Notes: a model not told the origin generated them from the letters alone. Counted from the stretch's first letter, positions 33,651 through 46,368 are shown. The stretch is 64,000 bases of DNA from Halictus rubicundus (GCF_050948215.1 NW_027488833.1:124001-188000), one strand, 5' to 3'. Program-made: numbers and translations.

Positions 33651-36600
33651 GGACACGGAATTCTGGAAAGGGTTAGAGGGGTGGGACATAATAGTATTAA
33701 TGGAAACGTGGATAGAGGAAAGGGGGTGGAGCGGGGTAAGGAGAAGGCTACCAAAGAGGTACATATGGGAAACGCAGTGGGCAAGAAGAGTAGAAAAAAG
33801 GGGAAGGGCAATGGGGGGTATGCTAATAGGAGTAAGGAAAGAGATCGAGAGGGAAAGGGAGGAGGGAGGAGATGAAGAAGGTATGATGACGGTAAGGGTG
33901 AAGATAGGCGAGAAATGGTGGAGGGTGGTAGGGGTTTACGTAAACGGAAAGAAAGGAAAGAAAGAAAGTTGGAAAAAATGGGGCAATGGACAGAAGAAAG
34001 AGGGATCCGGGAAAGAGTAATTATAGGGGGGGACTTCAATGCTACGACGGGAAGAGAAGGGGTGGGGGAAGTGGGAGAGGAGGAAGAGGGAGAGAGAGGG
34101 GAAGGGAGCAGAAAGTCGAAGGATGAGAAAATAAACGTAGAAGGGAGGAGACTGATCAGATATCTAGGAGAGAGAGGATGGGGGATATTAAACGGTAGCA
34201 TTAAAGGAGACGAGGCGGGAGAGTGGACATATGTAGGGGGGAGGGGGAACTCAGTAATAGACTATATTATAGGGAATGAGCAAACAAGGGAAGAGGTGGA
34301 AAGGGTGGAAATAGGGGAACAGATTGATTCAGATCACATGCCAGTGACGGTTTGGATAGAAGGAGTGAAAAGAGGGGATATTAAAAAGGAGGAAAGGGGG
34401 AAAGGAAGGGGGAATAAGGGGGTCGCTGGTCAGAGGAAGAAATAAAGGGTTTCAAAGAAAGATTTGGGGCCTTTAGGGGAGGAGAGGAAGGAGTGGAGGA
34501 AAAGTGGAAAAGATTGAAGAAAAGAATAGGAGAGGCGTTGGAGACGATGGGGAAGAAAGAGAGAAAAAGGAGGAGCGGATGGTGGGACGAGGAGTGTAGG
34601 GAAGGGAAAAGGAAAGTGAGAGAGGAACTAAGGGGATGGAAGAAGAAGGGAGGGGAGGGTAAGAAATTTAAGGAAGAGAAGAGAAGATATAAGGAGTTAT
34701 GCGAAGAGAAGAAGAAGATAGAGAGAGAGAGAAATGGGAAAGGATGGTGGAAGGACTAAAAAAATGAGAGTCAGATATGGAAAGTGGTGAATATGGAAAG
34801 GAAGGGGGGAGCGAGGATAGACGAAAGGATAAAGATGAAACAGTGGGACGAATATTTGAAAAAAGTATTAGGAGGAGTAGATAGGTGGGAAGGAAAGGAA
34901 GGGGTGGGTAGAAGTGAGAGGGATGGGGAGAGGAAGCTAGATAAGTCGGAGGTCAGCAGGGTGATTAGGGATTTGAAGGAAGGGAAAGCTGCCGGGGGGG
35001 ACGGTATACCGAATGAAGTATGGAAATATGGAGGGAATGAGATGGAAGAATGGTTATGGAGAGTCTGAGACAAGGTTTGGAGGGGGGGGGGATGGCCGGA
35101 AGACTGGAAGGAAGGGATAGTGGTGCCAATAACCAAAAAGGGAGACAATAGTAAGGTGGAGAACTACAGAGGTATAACGCTCACACAGACAGCGTATAAA
35201 ATATACGCGGCTTTATTGGCGGAGAGGATGAGAGAGGATATAGAGAGAAAAGGGTTACTACCAGACAGTCAGGCAGGTTTTAGGAAGGGGATGGGGTGTA
35301 TAGACAATGTGTATGTGTTAAATTATTTGATTAATAGACAGATTAGAAAGAAAACAAAAAAGAGGGGATTGATTATTATGTTCTTAGATTTAAAAGCGGC
35401 CTTTGACTTGGTAGACAGGGAGGTGCTAATGAGGGCAATGAGGAGGAGGGGGGTAAGGAGACGAAAAGTAAAGTCAGAGTGGGGGAGGAAGAAAGTAAAT
35501 GCTTCTGAACGGTAAGGGGAGTGAGGCAAGGGTGCCCACTAAGCCCACTACTATTTACGTTACTAATGGCAGATGTAGATGAAGAGTTGGAGAGGGGTGG
35601 ATGGGGGGGGGGTAAAAGTAGGAGGGAAGAAAATTTATACGCTAGCGTACGCTGATGACATAGCGATGCTGGCGGAGGATGAGGAGGGGATGAGAGGGAT
35701 GATGGGGAAGATGGAGAGGTACCTGGATGGGAAAAAGCTGCAGTTAAACGCGGAGAAATCTAAAATAATGAGATGTAGGAAGGGTGGGGGGAGATGGAAA
35801 AAGATGAAGTGGAGGTGGAAGGACAGGGAGATTGAGGAAGTAAGGGAGTACAAGTACCTGGGATACGTGATAGCGAGGAATGGTGGGCAGGAAGCGCAAG
35901 TGGAGGAAAGAGTGAGGAAAGGAGCAGCAATAATGGGGACGGTGTGGGGGATAGGAAAAAGGAGGTTTGGCAAAGATTGGGGTATTATACGCTCGGCGAG
36001 AGTTGGCACGAGAAACTCGTCGGTACCACGTGGTGCTCCCACTACGCGCTACACGTCTTCCGCGATTGGCCGAATCGCTCAAGCAAACGAGCGTATTGAG
36101 TGTGACTGCAACAGAGCGATGTCGCGTGACGACGCAACGCTGAGCTCAGAACATTGGCGTAACTCTATTGTGCGTGCACGGAAAACAGGTCCATGGAAAC
36201 CTATTTTCCTTGCACGCACAGCAGGGATCCATCAACCCACGCTTGAAATTTATGACTTTTTTTATTAAATTTAAGACTCCAGTCTTCACGGTTAGTGAGA
36301 ATCAGAGAATATCATGTGCCCCCCATAGTTTACGCGGATCCTACTTATTTACGCCTATGTCGACCGTCCCCGCCGGGAGTAAAGCGTAAGAGTGGGATCC
36401 GCAGCTTTGCGTCAAGAGTTGGGACTCGCCGTTCCCCCTGCACCCCACTGACGAAATTCTGTGCCAACTCTCGCCGAGCGTACAATAGGAGAGTATGGCT
36501 TTTTGACAAATTGGTATGGTCGGTAATAAGTTATGGGGTGGAAATTTGGGGATGGAAAGAGAGGGAAGGCATGGAAAAGCTGCAGGAGAGATATCTAAGG

Positions 36601-37340
36601 TGGGTCCTGGGAGTGGAAAGGACAACGCCGGGATACATGGTGAGGGAGGAAATGCAAAGGGAATTATTGAGGGGAAAGGCAGGACTGAGGGCGTGGGGAT
36701 ACGAGAAAAAATTAGCGGAATGGAAAGGGGGAAAGCTGGCACGATTATGTTGGGAAGAAATAAGAAGAAGGGATAGGGTGGGAGGGGTAAGAGATGGGTG
36801 GGAAAAGGAGAGGTGGGAGTTCTTTAAGGAGAGGGGATGGTCGGGTGAGATAATAAATGAAATGATTGAGGAAAGAAGGGAGAGAATGAGCGAGGAAATA
36901 ATTAAAAAGGAAAAGGAAAGACAAACAAAGGAAAGGAGGAGTAAGATAGAGGAGTCAAAGTCAAACAAGTGGTATGGGATGGTGAAAGGGGCGGGCCTGC
37001 GGGGTACCTTAAGAAAGGATGGGGGGAAAGTAGATGGAAAAGAGTGGCGAGATTTAGGTTAGGATGCGAGATGAGGGGAGAGTGGTATTGGATGAATGAG
37101 GAGCAGAAAGCGTGCAGAGTGTGCGGATGGGAGAATGAGACGTGGGAGCATGTGTGGGAAGTATGCATGAGAATGGATGAGGAAAAAGGGTGGCAGAAGA
37201 GAATGTGGGAGGTGTTGGAAGATGAGCGAGGAGGTGAGGAATGGATGAGAAGGGTGGAAGAGTGGAAAGAGGGGAGAAAGGAAAAGAGAGGAGTGGGAGA
37301 TGAGCGAATGGAAGGGGTGGTCCAAAGGATAGGGGGGTAA
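33605..37340 (+). pseudogene. LINE ORF2: endonuclease, reverse transcriptase, zinc knuckle
   Basis: Endonuclease motifs: TFWNVAGLRNKD, IIVLMETWIEE, VIIGGDFNATTGREG and QIDSDHMPVTVW. Reverse transcriptase motifs: NYRGITLTQTAYKIYAALLA, GFRKGMGCIDNVYVL, MFLDLKAAFDLVD, GVRQGCPLSPLLF and the YADDIAML catalytic box near 35660. The C-terminal region carries WGWKEREGMEKLQERYLRW and a CRVCGWENETWEHVWEVC knuckle. Breaks occur near 33960, 34440, 34757 (stop), 35066 (stop), 35515 and a run of nine Gs near 35605, besides the MITE. It would nick target DNA and reverse transcribe the RNA there, but this copy cannot. Confidence 0.85.
35990..36480. mobile_element. 491-bp TA-flanked MITE in the LINE
   Basis: Perfect 20-bp inverted ends CGCTCGGCGAGAGTTGGCAC and its inverse are flanked by TA (35988-35989 and 36481-36482). 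It has no coding potential and its base composition is balanced, unlike the GA-rich host. TA duplication suggests mobilisation by a Tc1/mariner-type transposase. Confidence 0.85.
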
Positions 37341-38005
37341 ATGTAAGACTAGCAATATAAGGTCGTTTGTATATACAATTCTCTCTCTGTCTCTCTACAT
37401 AGTTCATAAGCATAGTTAAGTTATGTATAAGCTAGGTTAAGTCATAAATATAAGGTCTATTGTAAATAAACTCTCCCTTTTCTCGCTATATAGTATATAA
37501 GTCTAGTTTAAGCTAAGTATAAGTATAAGTTAGGTTAAGTTAGATTAAGATAGATAAGGTCTAAGTTAGAGTAAGCGAAGATGGAAAGACGGCGATAGAA
37601 GGAGGTGGTGTAAGGGAAAAGGAATTGTAACCCTTAGGGGAGGCAAAATAAAAGTATATAATAATTTCAAAAATAAAAATTCCCAAGCTCGATGCGAAAC
37701 GTTTTCCTGTTGTTCGGTCGCAGAGTTGGGCAAAAGTAGTAGGAGTATGCTTGTGTGCGACGTGTGCGTGGGGATCGCCTGCAGAGCCTGCGGTAAGAAT
37801 GGCTCTGTGTGCGTTGGCCCTCCACGAATCACACGGTCAATGGTAGAGGATCACCCGTTGATTGGTCCGGTGATGCGATCTGGCGGGATTGACAAAAGAC
37901 GATCGTGAGAGGTTTCGTGGTTGACGCCTAAGGGTCTATTCATACTTGCCGGGACCGGAGGGTTTTACGTACGGACTATAGGTCCAAATGCCGTGTTGCC
38001 GATTA

Positions 38006-39851
38006 CACTGTCCAACAAAATTAAACTTTTTTCGAGTTTTGCAATACCTGTTGGGTGATTCTTATACACTTTGTCATCCTAAAACCGAATCTGAAAGTAG
38101 AATTGCTCCATCACGCAACGTTTTCGAAAAATTTTGGTTTTTGTAAAAATGCCCGATTTTGATACGAAACGACGTGTTACGCTAAAACTAAATACGCGAG
38201 AAAGTTCAAATTTGAGTCAAGAGATAGAGGGGACTCTATCTAATAGTTGTAAATGGTTGTTAAAGTTTGAAAATGTGCCGACGCGGGTACTTTGTAAGCT
38301 CTATTTTTGTATTTATGTGAAAAATCCTTTATCTAGCAGGAATTTACTATACAGGAATGCATTCTACAGACATTTCTGGTAAAGAAACCATTCACGAAAA
38401 GTATTTGGTTCCCTTAATGTACGAGAAGGATCAGAAAATGTTAATTGACAGCGTGTGCGCGACGCGTTCGCGCCAGACGGCTATTGCAACCTTTTCGCGA
38501 CTCGACAGGGCCGTCGCTATGCGTAGTCGACGTTGGTACCACTCAAGTATGTCTTTGCTTACTATGCTTAATTAAATACATTTTTTTTTGTCTTTTTGGG
38601 TGCCAGTCATTACAAAAGATTATAAAAATACGAGTTATATTCACATTTCATTGTGGAAATGCTTAATAAAGAAAATTGAATACAAAAACTTACCTATTTC
38701 TGATGTAAACAAATTAAGAATGTTTCCGCCTTGCTTGACGTTTGTTCCTGGTATCCCGATTTTCAATAATAAGTGTCCAGCAGTAATCAGCAAGCATCCG
38801 CACATAAGTCTTTTCCTTTGTAACGTTTTTCCATTGTTGAAATATCTTGATGAAAGATTAATGCTGGAATTGTATTCCTTGTTTTGATTTTAAAATAATT
38901 TTGTCATGAATATAACAAAAACAGTCCGGCTGATTTATACACTTCCGCGAGATTTTATCGATTTAATATAGAGCGATCTATGTCTTAATTATGTACTTCG
39001 ATCAATAAAATCGATAAAAATAGTCCCATTTACATAGTGTTTGGACTTATTTTAATCGGAAGAATCTTGAATGTCCATTGGTATTACAATTATAAAGATA
39101 AGACAACAATTACTGAAAATAAAATTTTCCAGTCACCGCATTGCTGCGGTCAATTTTCTTTATTAAGCATTTCCACAATGAAATGTGAATATAACTCGTA
39201 TTTTTATAATCTTTTGTAATGATTGGCACCCAAAAAGACAAAAAAATGTATTTAATTAAGCATAGTAAGCAAAGACATACTTGAGTGGTACCAACGTCGA
39301 CTACGCATAGCGACGGCCCTGTCGAGTCGCGAAAAGGCTGCAATGGCCGTCTGGCGCGAACGCGTCGCGCACACGCTGTCAATTAACATTTTCTGATCCT
39401 TCTCGTACATTAAGGGAACCAAATACTTTTCGTGAATGGTTTCTTTACCAGAAATGTCTGTAGAATGCATTCCTGTATAGTAAATTCCTGCTAGATAAAG
39501 GATTTTTCACATAAATACAAAAATAGAGCGTACAAAGTACCCGCGTCGGCATATTTTCAAACTTTAACAACCATTTACAACTATTAGGAAGTACATAAAA
39601 ATATAATTGCCTATATGAATATGTAGAGGAGAGTCCCCTCTATCTCTTGACTCAAATTTGAACTTTCTCGCGTATTTAGTTTTTGCGTAACACGTCGTTT
39701 CGTATCAAAATCGGGCATTTTTACAAAAACCAAAATTTTTCGAAAACGTTGCGTGATGGAGCAATTCTACTTTCAGATTCGGTTTTAGGATGACAAAGTG
39801 TATAAGAATCACCCAACAGGTATTGCAAAATTTTTTTGGTGTTGGAAAGTG
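38006..39851. mobile_element. CACTG-ended foldback element, complete
   Basis: Starts CACTGTCCAACA and ends TGTTGGAAAGTG, flanked by TTA (38003-38005 and 39852-39854). Arms of about 650-700 bp (38018-38680 and 39150-39840) are inverted copies, with a loop of about 470 bp that is single-copy here. CACTR ends plus a 3-bp duplication fit CACTA/EnSpm. Each arm contains the unrecognised frame also seen at 16-345 (here 38357-38575 forward and 39252-39470 reverse). It interrupts dispersed-family copy A, whose uninterrupted sequence is seen near 59060. Confidence 0.8.
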
Positions 39852-40116
39852 TTATCTGTCGAAAAACGGGCGCCGTTGTCCCAGCGTTGGAGCAATCCCA
39901 CCGGCCGCCGTTGCCCGGCGGCTGAGCAAGCGGCTGATCATTACCAAATGGCCTTTCGAGACCGCGTTGACAGTTCCCTGCTGTGCGTGGCACAAAAAAA
40001 ATGTTTTTAGGGGCTCCACAGCTCCTTAGGTAATCTATCCGTATCTCTCCTTTACGTCACCAAGGAAATAGGAAACGTTCCTGGCACTTAGTGAATCAGC
40101 ATCGCACATCCTTATA

Positions 40117-40772
40117 CAGGGTGGTCCACGCAATTGTTTCAAGTCATAACTCCGTTATTATTGCATTTACGACAAAAAGATAAAGGAGAAAGATAAATGG
40201 TTCGAAGAGCACTACATCTGTAGGCCTTTAAATTTCTTTTAGATGCAGCAGTGCATGTGCAATTAACAATTGCATCATTTCTTTAAATAGAAATCCATAT
40301 TTTTTTTGCACAGATCGATTCTTCCTTTCATTCTACGTAAAAAATGATTAGGGTACCAGGCAAAAAATTATTAGATCTCGAGATATTTTCAAAAAATGTC
40401 TTTATTGAAGAAGATACTCAAACACTTCATAACTATGTTGTAAAGGTAAACACCCTTTCGACATTGTTATCATAACAGAAACCGGTTTGTACGAGTAACC
40501 ATTTCATACTTCAGTAGCAATTCACGTATCGTAACTCGAGTACGAAAACTAAGATTTTGAGAAAGTGTAGCTGTATTTCACTAAATACAAGAAAATCTAT
40601 GACATTTTTTGAAAATATCTCGAGATCTAATATTTTTTTTGCCATGGTAACCTAATCATTTTTTACGTAGAATGAAAGGAAGAAACGATCTGTGCAAAAA
40701 AAAAATATGCATTTCTATTGAAAGAAATGATGCAATTATTAATTGTACATGAACTGCTGCAATTGCACATGA
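40117..40772. mobile_element. palindromic element flanked by 16-bp direct repeats
   Basis: Starts CAGGGTGGTCCACGC. Arms 40242-40400 and 40601-40762 are imperfect reverse complements around a 200-bp loop. The host sequence ATCGCACATCCTTATA is present on both sides (40101-40116 and 40773-40788) but only once in copies B and C, so it is either an unusually long target duplication or the trace of a repair event. Confidence 0.65.
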
Positions 40773-42178
40773 ATCGCACATCCTTATATGTATTTTATCA
40801 TACGTAAATTATACATATAAAATTATTTTTAAATAATTTATCATGTTATACGCAAATGTAATTTCTTAATGAAAATATATTAGAAACATCTTTGTTCTGG
40901 AAATTCTCCCACCGGTTATAAAGTGAAAAAATTTTTTAAAATATGGTCGTACTCTACGATTCTTCCTGTTTGAAATTCCGTTTTTTAATTCGCGGAGCAT
41001 CAAAAATTGCAAATATTGGGTACTTGAAACTGTTATAAAAATATATTAGATTGGAGGGAAAGTTTTGCCGTATTTTAAAGAAAACATTTGAATCAATTTA
41101 TAAAACTACGTGTTTAATATTATTCAATGATATAATTTCCATTATTTGTAAGGACTTGTTGCCATCTTTCAGGTAACCTGTGCATTCTTGTTTCCCAATG
41201 ACTCAATAGCAACATGTGTTTTTGATTCACAAACAAAATTACCTGCCTATTTAAAATACGACAGAAGTTCCCCCCAAACCCAACATATGGTAGCTCGAAC
41301 CGATAGCTCCGAAAGGGAGTACCGTATTATTAATTATTCTGGTAGCTTTTTACACTCGGCAAGTTTTGGGACGGGCAGCAATAATGCAGGTAAAAGGTGT
41401 TGAACCGTTCGCCCGTTAGCTCAAGCCCATCAATTTTACGACGGGCAAAGTCAGATGTTGGGGTCAACTGTAAAGATGAGGCTAGCGTAAAAATTAGTTT
41501 CTGCGGCAAGTTTTAATTACTTAATGTTCACCGTCCAACGAATACACGAAGGAAAACACACGGCCAACACGTGCTGGAAGGGACTCCATCTCGTAGTAAA
41601 TCATAATATCGCACCTCCTAGTCGGGAAACATAACAATAGATACTAGTTTTACTAAGAAATTCCCATGTGATTAACTCCATGATATTGGACGTGAGCTGT
41701 GGGTTATAGGAGAGGGCTAAGATATTAAACTGTTACCGCCCACTACTACACGATTGTGGGGGGTGACAAGACGCCATTTCGTATGGGTTCGAAATGGTGA
41801 CATTGTATTGATGCGAAGCTTAGAAGAAGGTTCCACGGCAGGACTGCGGAGACTAATCTAGATACGAATGCGCGGCCGATTGGTTCAGAGTGGAATAGGC
41901 AGGCCTCGTTTCACACGCATTTTCGGCTGAATTCGAAATATTGGCTACAGCGGTCACACATACTGTGTAGCGTGACGGCCTTCGGCGTCAAAACATTGGG
42001 CCACCAGCTGCGGCTGAGATGGGGATAGGCGTACCTACGATAGACTCGGTTTGTTTAGGTACCCTCCCCCGGCGCACAGTGGTGCCACGGCGGCAAAAAA
42101 TCCATTTTATAAATTTTCGATTTTTATATTAAAAAAAAGACAAGCAAAGCGGCGGTAAGCAAGCAAGCGGTTCATTTG

Positions 42179-42544
42179 CTTCATGAATAAGCAAAGGACT
42201 CAAGCGCGTATAATTCCATAACGCTATTTCCGAGAGCTTCAAGTACCTACAACTCGAAAGTTCAAGCTGTTATATCACATCATGGAAGTATCTGACAAAA
42301 AAATGTTTCAGACAAAATTGACTTGTTTTTTCCGGTAGAATCTAAATATGTAACATTTTATAGGGGGTTCCATTTAAAATTACAAAGGTACCTCCCCTCC
42401 CCCGTTAAAGGGGAAGGGAGGCCACTTCACGTTTATGTAGTCAGAAAGGCCCTTCAGTTCCATGCAATTTAAGACTAAGAACTTTAAAATCGATGGCATA
42501 GTTTTCGAGATATTGAGCGGTTCAGAGTTATGTGGGCCACCCTG
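42179..42544. mobile_element. mariner-like element, right-end fragment
   Basis: Follows 20173-20538 almost base for base, from TCATGAATAAGCAAAGGACT to GGCCACCCTG followed by TA. No transposase remains. Confidence 0.85.
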
Positions 42545-42791
42545 TATATTCTAATAAATTTAATCATTTGGGATTGAAGAAAGATTGAACAACAATATTT
42601 ATAATAAGTAGTTTTGAACATTATGTAAGGATAATTAAATTTAAAAAACAAAAAGAATGATTTAAAAATACAAAATTAAGCCCGATTCTTTTTCATTTTT
42701 TCAGTTTAAATTTCACTTTGGTATCTTCTTTAGTTCAAAAGTTATAGCAAAATGTGCAACCGGGAATCCAATGCATAGCTCATTCCTGACA

Positions 42792-43315
42792 GAGTTGGGC
42801 ACTATTTAGATAACAATTATGTAAATAACGATTCGAATAAAACATTTTATATTTTATCTTTATTCGTTATTCGAAGGTTCGAATAAAAAAAAGTATTTTT
42901 GTCGAATAAATAATTTTATTCGACGAGAATTTATCGGACGAATAAAGACAATTTTTATATTCGAAGCGGATTTATTTGAACTTGGAATAAAGTTTCATCT
43001 TTTATCTGTATCTTTTATTCAAAGACTTCGAATAAATCTTCGAATAACTTTTGTCAGCTCGAATAAAAGGCGACGAGGTTCGACGAACGCCGATCTTCAA
43101 TGACCCAGCGACTGACAAACGGCATACAATGTAATCAGATGGAGAATCGCGCACGAATGAAAGTTCAAATTTTTAGATTTTTCAATATACCTCCATAAAA
43201 TTGCGATGAGTGAATTGAGGGGCTTTTCCTGGTGAAAATGAGTCCAAACTCGAGTGTAATCGAACAATTTTATTGATACGTAATGTTACGATAAAAATTA
43301 CGTAATAACAACGTT
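42792..43315. mobile_element. hAT-type foldback element, truncated left arm
   Basis: Begins CAGAGTTGGGCACTATTT and follows the arm of 10388-12007, with deletions, to about 43300 (ACGTAATGTTACGATAAAAA). It is cut off where the 187-bp repeat array begins. Confidence 0.7.
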
Positions 43316-43323
43316 ATTACCTT

Positions 43324-43830
43324 ATAACAATTCCTTTCGGCAATGATGTCGACAAGCACTCTCTTGACCATCATGCCATCTAATTATTTAGTAAAAATAA
43401 ATTATAGAAACCGAAATATAGAATAACTTTTAAGCCATGAATATTCGCACGCATTAATTTATCGTACGAAATTCACTGTTAAATTTATTATTTCTGGCTG
43501 TTTAATGTTTATAACAATTCCTTTCGGCAATGATGTCGACAAGCACTCTCTTGACCATCATGCCATCTAATTATTTAGTAAAAATAAATCATAGAAACCG
43601 AAATATAGAATAACTTTTAAGCCATGAATATTCGCACGCATTAATTTATCGTACGAAATTCACTGTTAAATTTATTATTTCTGGCTGTTTAATGTTTATA
43701 ACAATTCCTTTCGGCAATGATGTCGACAAGCACTGCCTTGACCATCATGCCATCTAATTATTTATTGAAAATAAATTATAGAAACCGAGATACAGAATAT
43801 TTTTCGAGCTCGAGGCCGGCCTTGGGTGAA
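43324..43830. repeat. 187-bp tandem repeat, array A
   Basis: The unit start ATAACAATTCCTTTCGGCAA occurs at 43324, 43511 and 43698, exactly 187 bp apart. A further partial unit at 44006 lies beyond a 308-bp interval. Each unit carries a CATCATGCCATCTAATTATT segment and a CCATGAATATTCGCACGCAT segment. Copies are near-identical to those of array B. Confidence 0.9.
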
Positions 43831-45146
43831 CGAACGGAGACGTAAGCCTTTTGTTTACGTCTATTGTCATACTTGTCGCGAGGCCATTGTTTCCCAAATT
43901 CTAAAATATCAAATCCGCTGCCCGTCGTCCTTGGCTCGCTTAATTTACCGCCTTATCATCTCGCCGTTTGTATAAACCTTACCTCCTGTTATAATATAAA
44001 TGTTTATAACAATTCCTTTCGCCAATGATGTCGACAAGCACTCCCTTGACCATTTTGCCATCTATTTATTTAAAGCAACGATCTGCTAGAAAATCCTCAC
44101 TGATGACTCTATTAGCAGATACCGGAAGGAAACACTATCAAGTTTAATTTGAAAAGCCCGCTCTACCTTTGTTCTTAGTGAGTCATCTGGTGTCGTATCA
44201 CGACACTAAGACATAACTCTTCGGTCACAAGAGTTCTTAAAACACTTCTTACACCGTGGTCTACAATGTTTATCAGAAAAATTCAAATACTGTGTTCCCT
44301 TGTTTTCATTGCATTGGTCCAAAAAGATATTGTCAAGTAGAAGGCGGTGTATACATATTTGATATCTGTTGGCAAACAAAGACAAAAATCGGCGTTCTTC
44401 ACGTGAGATTACACGTATTGTATTTTTAATTTTGCTCTTCTATTTGTTACTGTCCATTTGGTAAATGCCGCATCAAACCAGAATTATTTCTCGAAATTTA
44501 AGAATGCATTTTTGTGCTAACATATTTAGTTCACCAAATTAGGTTAAAATCTATAAAAGAATGTTGACCAAATACTCGGTTTCATACACGTTAATTTCTC
44601 AATTATTACGGTTGTGATGTAGGCATTCGAAGTGTTAAATGGCGTTATTTTTATGTGTTTTATATCGGTTTTTTGCAGTGCGATATGGTCGTTGACTTAT
44701 GTGTTTTATATAATTAGTTCTACAAAATGTTGTCAAGAATAGAAAATAGATGGAAAGATTACGGAATTATATTAACGTTGTTACATTCGTTTTATTTGGT
44801 AATTTATTCTTTCTTGCTTGAAAAAATATAAAGTTTTTTCTTATATTACATAGAACGAATACATAATCTCATTCGGATACTTGCGCGAAATACAGTTACA
44901 TTAGTCGAGTTCTTAAAATATATTAATTTTTAGTAAAAATTGTACTAACATTTGTTACTTATTTCAATCAATAATTTCTTAAAAACATTAGGGCACTGGA
45001 GTATTTAAAATTTGTATAAAAGTTTATTAGATATACATGCATATTTGGTTGTGTAAAGCAACCAGCTACAAAAATTTTCTATTACATAAGTTTGTTAACA
45101 GAAGTATAAAGATCTTTGAAATTTGGACGGATGTTTTCTTAGACCA
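43831..45146. repeat. duplicated block, copy A, single-copy part
   Basis: About 1.3 kb continuing from the 187-bp array matches 50021-51306 at a constant offset of 6190 bp up to about 44685. There copy B lacks 25 bp. The match ends at CTTAGAC (45146). I recognise no gene in it. Confidence 0.85.
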
Positions 45147-45437
45147 ATATCAGTCTTCTGTTATAAAATGAATGTCCCAGATCTTTGGATATGGGACTAA
45201 TTGTACATTAATGACACTTAGTATTATACGTATTGAAATAAATAATTATAAGCAAGTCAAACATGGCAGATTATTGTGTTTTTGCTTAATTCATATTATT
45301 GTAAATAATGCTGTCGATCTGGCTATCCTTTATAAAAATATATAAAATAAAATCTGATAAACTCATCTCTACGACATTGTATCTTACTTTGGTGCCAATC
45401 AATGTACTCTGTGACTCAAAAGTACTTAAGTTAATAC

Positions 45438-46368
45438 TTAGGGCCACAAAAGCTCAATATTCGGAGACTGCAGCTTCTCAAATATTTTGTACATAGAGAG
45501 AACAACCAGCCAACAATATACCTATAAATTAAATTGAGAGAAGTTAGAAATACATCACTATAGACTCCCAGGTTTTAATGGCTAAACTTTGTCTACGTAT
45601 GTTATGGATCTAATTTCTTATACAGTTTAGATTCTTACTTGGCAATTAAAATCTAAGACAATCTGTATATTATAAGATGAGAGACAAAAATATTGTCTTA
45701 TACTTACATTATATGACATCCAAAGCCAGAGACACATTGCGGCAAATGTTGCTTCAAGCTGGAAAAATTAATACCAACATATTAATTTGTAAATTCCTGA
45801 AGACTATTTAAGATTCATTCAAAAACTTACGTAGATATAATATCCTCCTACAAGCCAAAGCCCAAAAACTAGTTCGAAAAGACATGCGATAAACCACAAT
45901 ATAAGCCAAGGCAGTAACCAGCCTCGTATTCTCTCCCTTACTCCATGTACCATTAACAGTGCGGATGAGATGAGAAGGATGAAATAAAATATGAAGAACC
46001 CTCCGACAATTTGCATTGCTAAAAATGGTATGTGTAAAAATGATATTATCACATATATATATATATGCACTAGAACTTACATTCCCTGACATCAGCTTCA
46101 AATAAAGGGTTATACAGTTGTGACGATTCTCCTCCATGTAGTTGATAAGAAACTAATGTAATGAGTATTATACATATTGCCTGAAAAAAGAAATTTCTTG
46201 AACCTCAATAAAGAGTGATAAGGAGATTAATGTATCACAAACTTAATATAAAGAAAGTAAAACTGATATATAAATACATACAATTGTGTAAAAAGCAATG
46301 GCTTTGCATCCTGTTTTGACACTATTAGTCCAAACAAAGGGTGACCAACAGGATTCCAGAACTGCCAT
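45438..46368 (-). CDS. small multi-pass membrane protein, five coding exons
   Basis: Reverse-strand exons 46368-46282, 46180-46081, 46018-45831, 45758-45708 and 45521-45438 join in frame to 169 residues ending ...SPNIELLWP. Donors are GTATGT, GTAAGT, GTAAGT and GTAAGT; acceptors are TTTTTTCAG, ATTTTTAG, TTTTCCAG and AATTTATAG. There are about four hydrophobic helices: AICIILITLVSY, GGFFIFYFILLISSALLMV, WLILWFIACLFELVFGLWLV and FAAMCLWLW. A conserved-looking RIRGWLLPW lies between the second and third. The layout resembles insect DUF4728/pasiflora-like proteins, but the family is my inference. Another exon (46493-46447, weak donor GTGTTG) would add 18 residues in frame. This is the best host gene in the window. 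A promoter is not identified. Confidence 0.85.

Larger units (their letters stand above)
32213..37680 (+). mobile_element. GA-rich non-LTR retrotransposon (LINE), near full length
   Basis: A 5' UTR (32213-32612) is followed by ORF1 (32613-33650), an endonuclease-reverse transcriptase ORF2 (about 33605-37340, frameshifted, with a MITE inside) and a 3' UTR ending near AAAATAAAAGTATATAATAA. The forward strand is overwhelmingly A and G through both ORFs. The domain order suggests a Jockey/R1-group element, but I cannot assign the clade by eye. The 3' UTR contains runs of GTTAAGTTAGATTAAG-type repeats. Confidence 0.85.
37925..42060 (+). repeat. unnamed dispersed family, copy A, with two insertions
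   Basis: Parts align in order with copies B (51968-54215) and C (58940-60060). They share AGGGTCTNTNCATACTTGCC-type sequence at the left, CGAGACCGCGTTGACAGTTC near 39960, CGCACATCCTTATA near 40100, GGTAAAAGGTGTTG near 41390 and a GCGGCTGAGATGGG segment near 42015. It is interrupted by 38006-39851 and 40117-40772. No copy has a recognisable protein or terminal structure. It could be a degraded non-autonomous element. Confidence 0.65.

Noticed and set aside
32546..34201. 551-codon reverse-strand open frame rich in Ser, Pro, Leu, Phe
   Set aside because: It is the complement of the GA-rich LINE ORF1 and endonuclease, which have recognisable domains; lack of stops follows from base composition.
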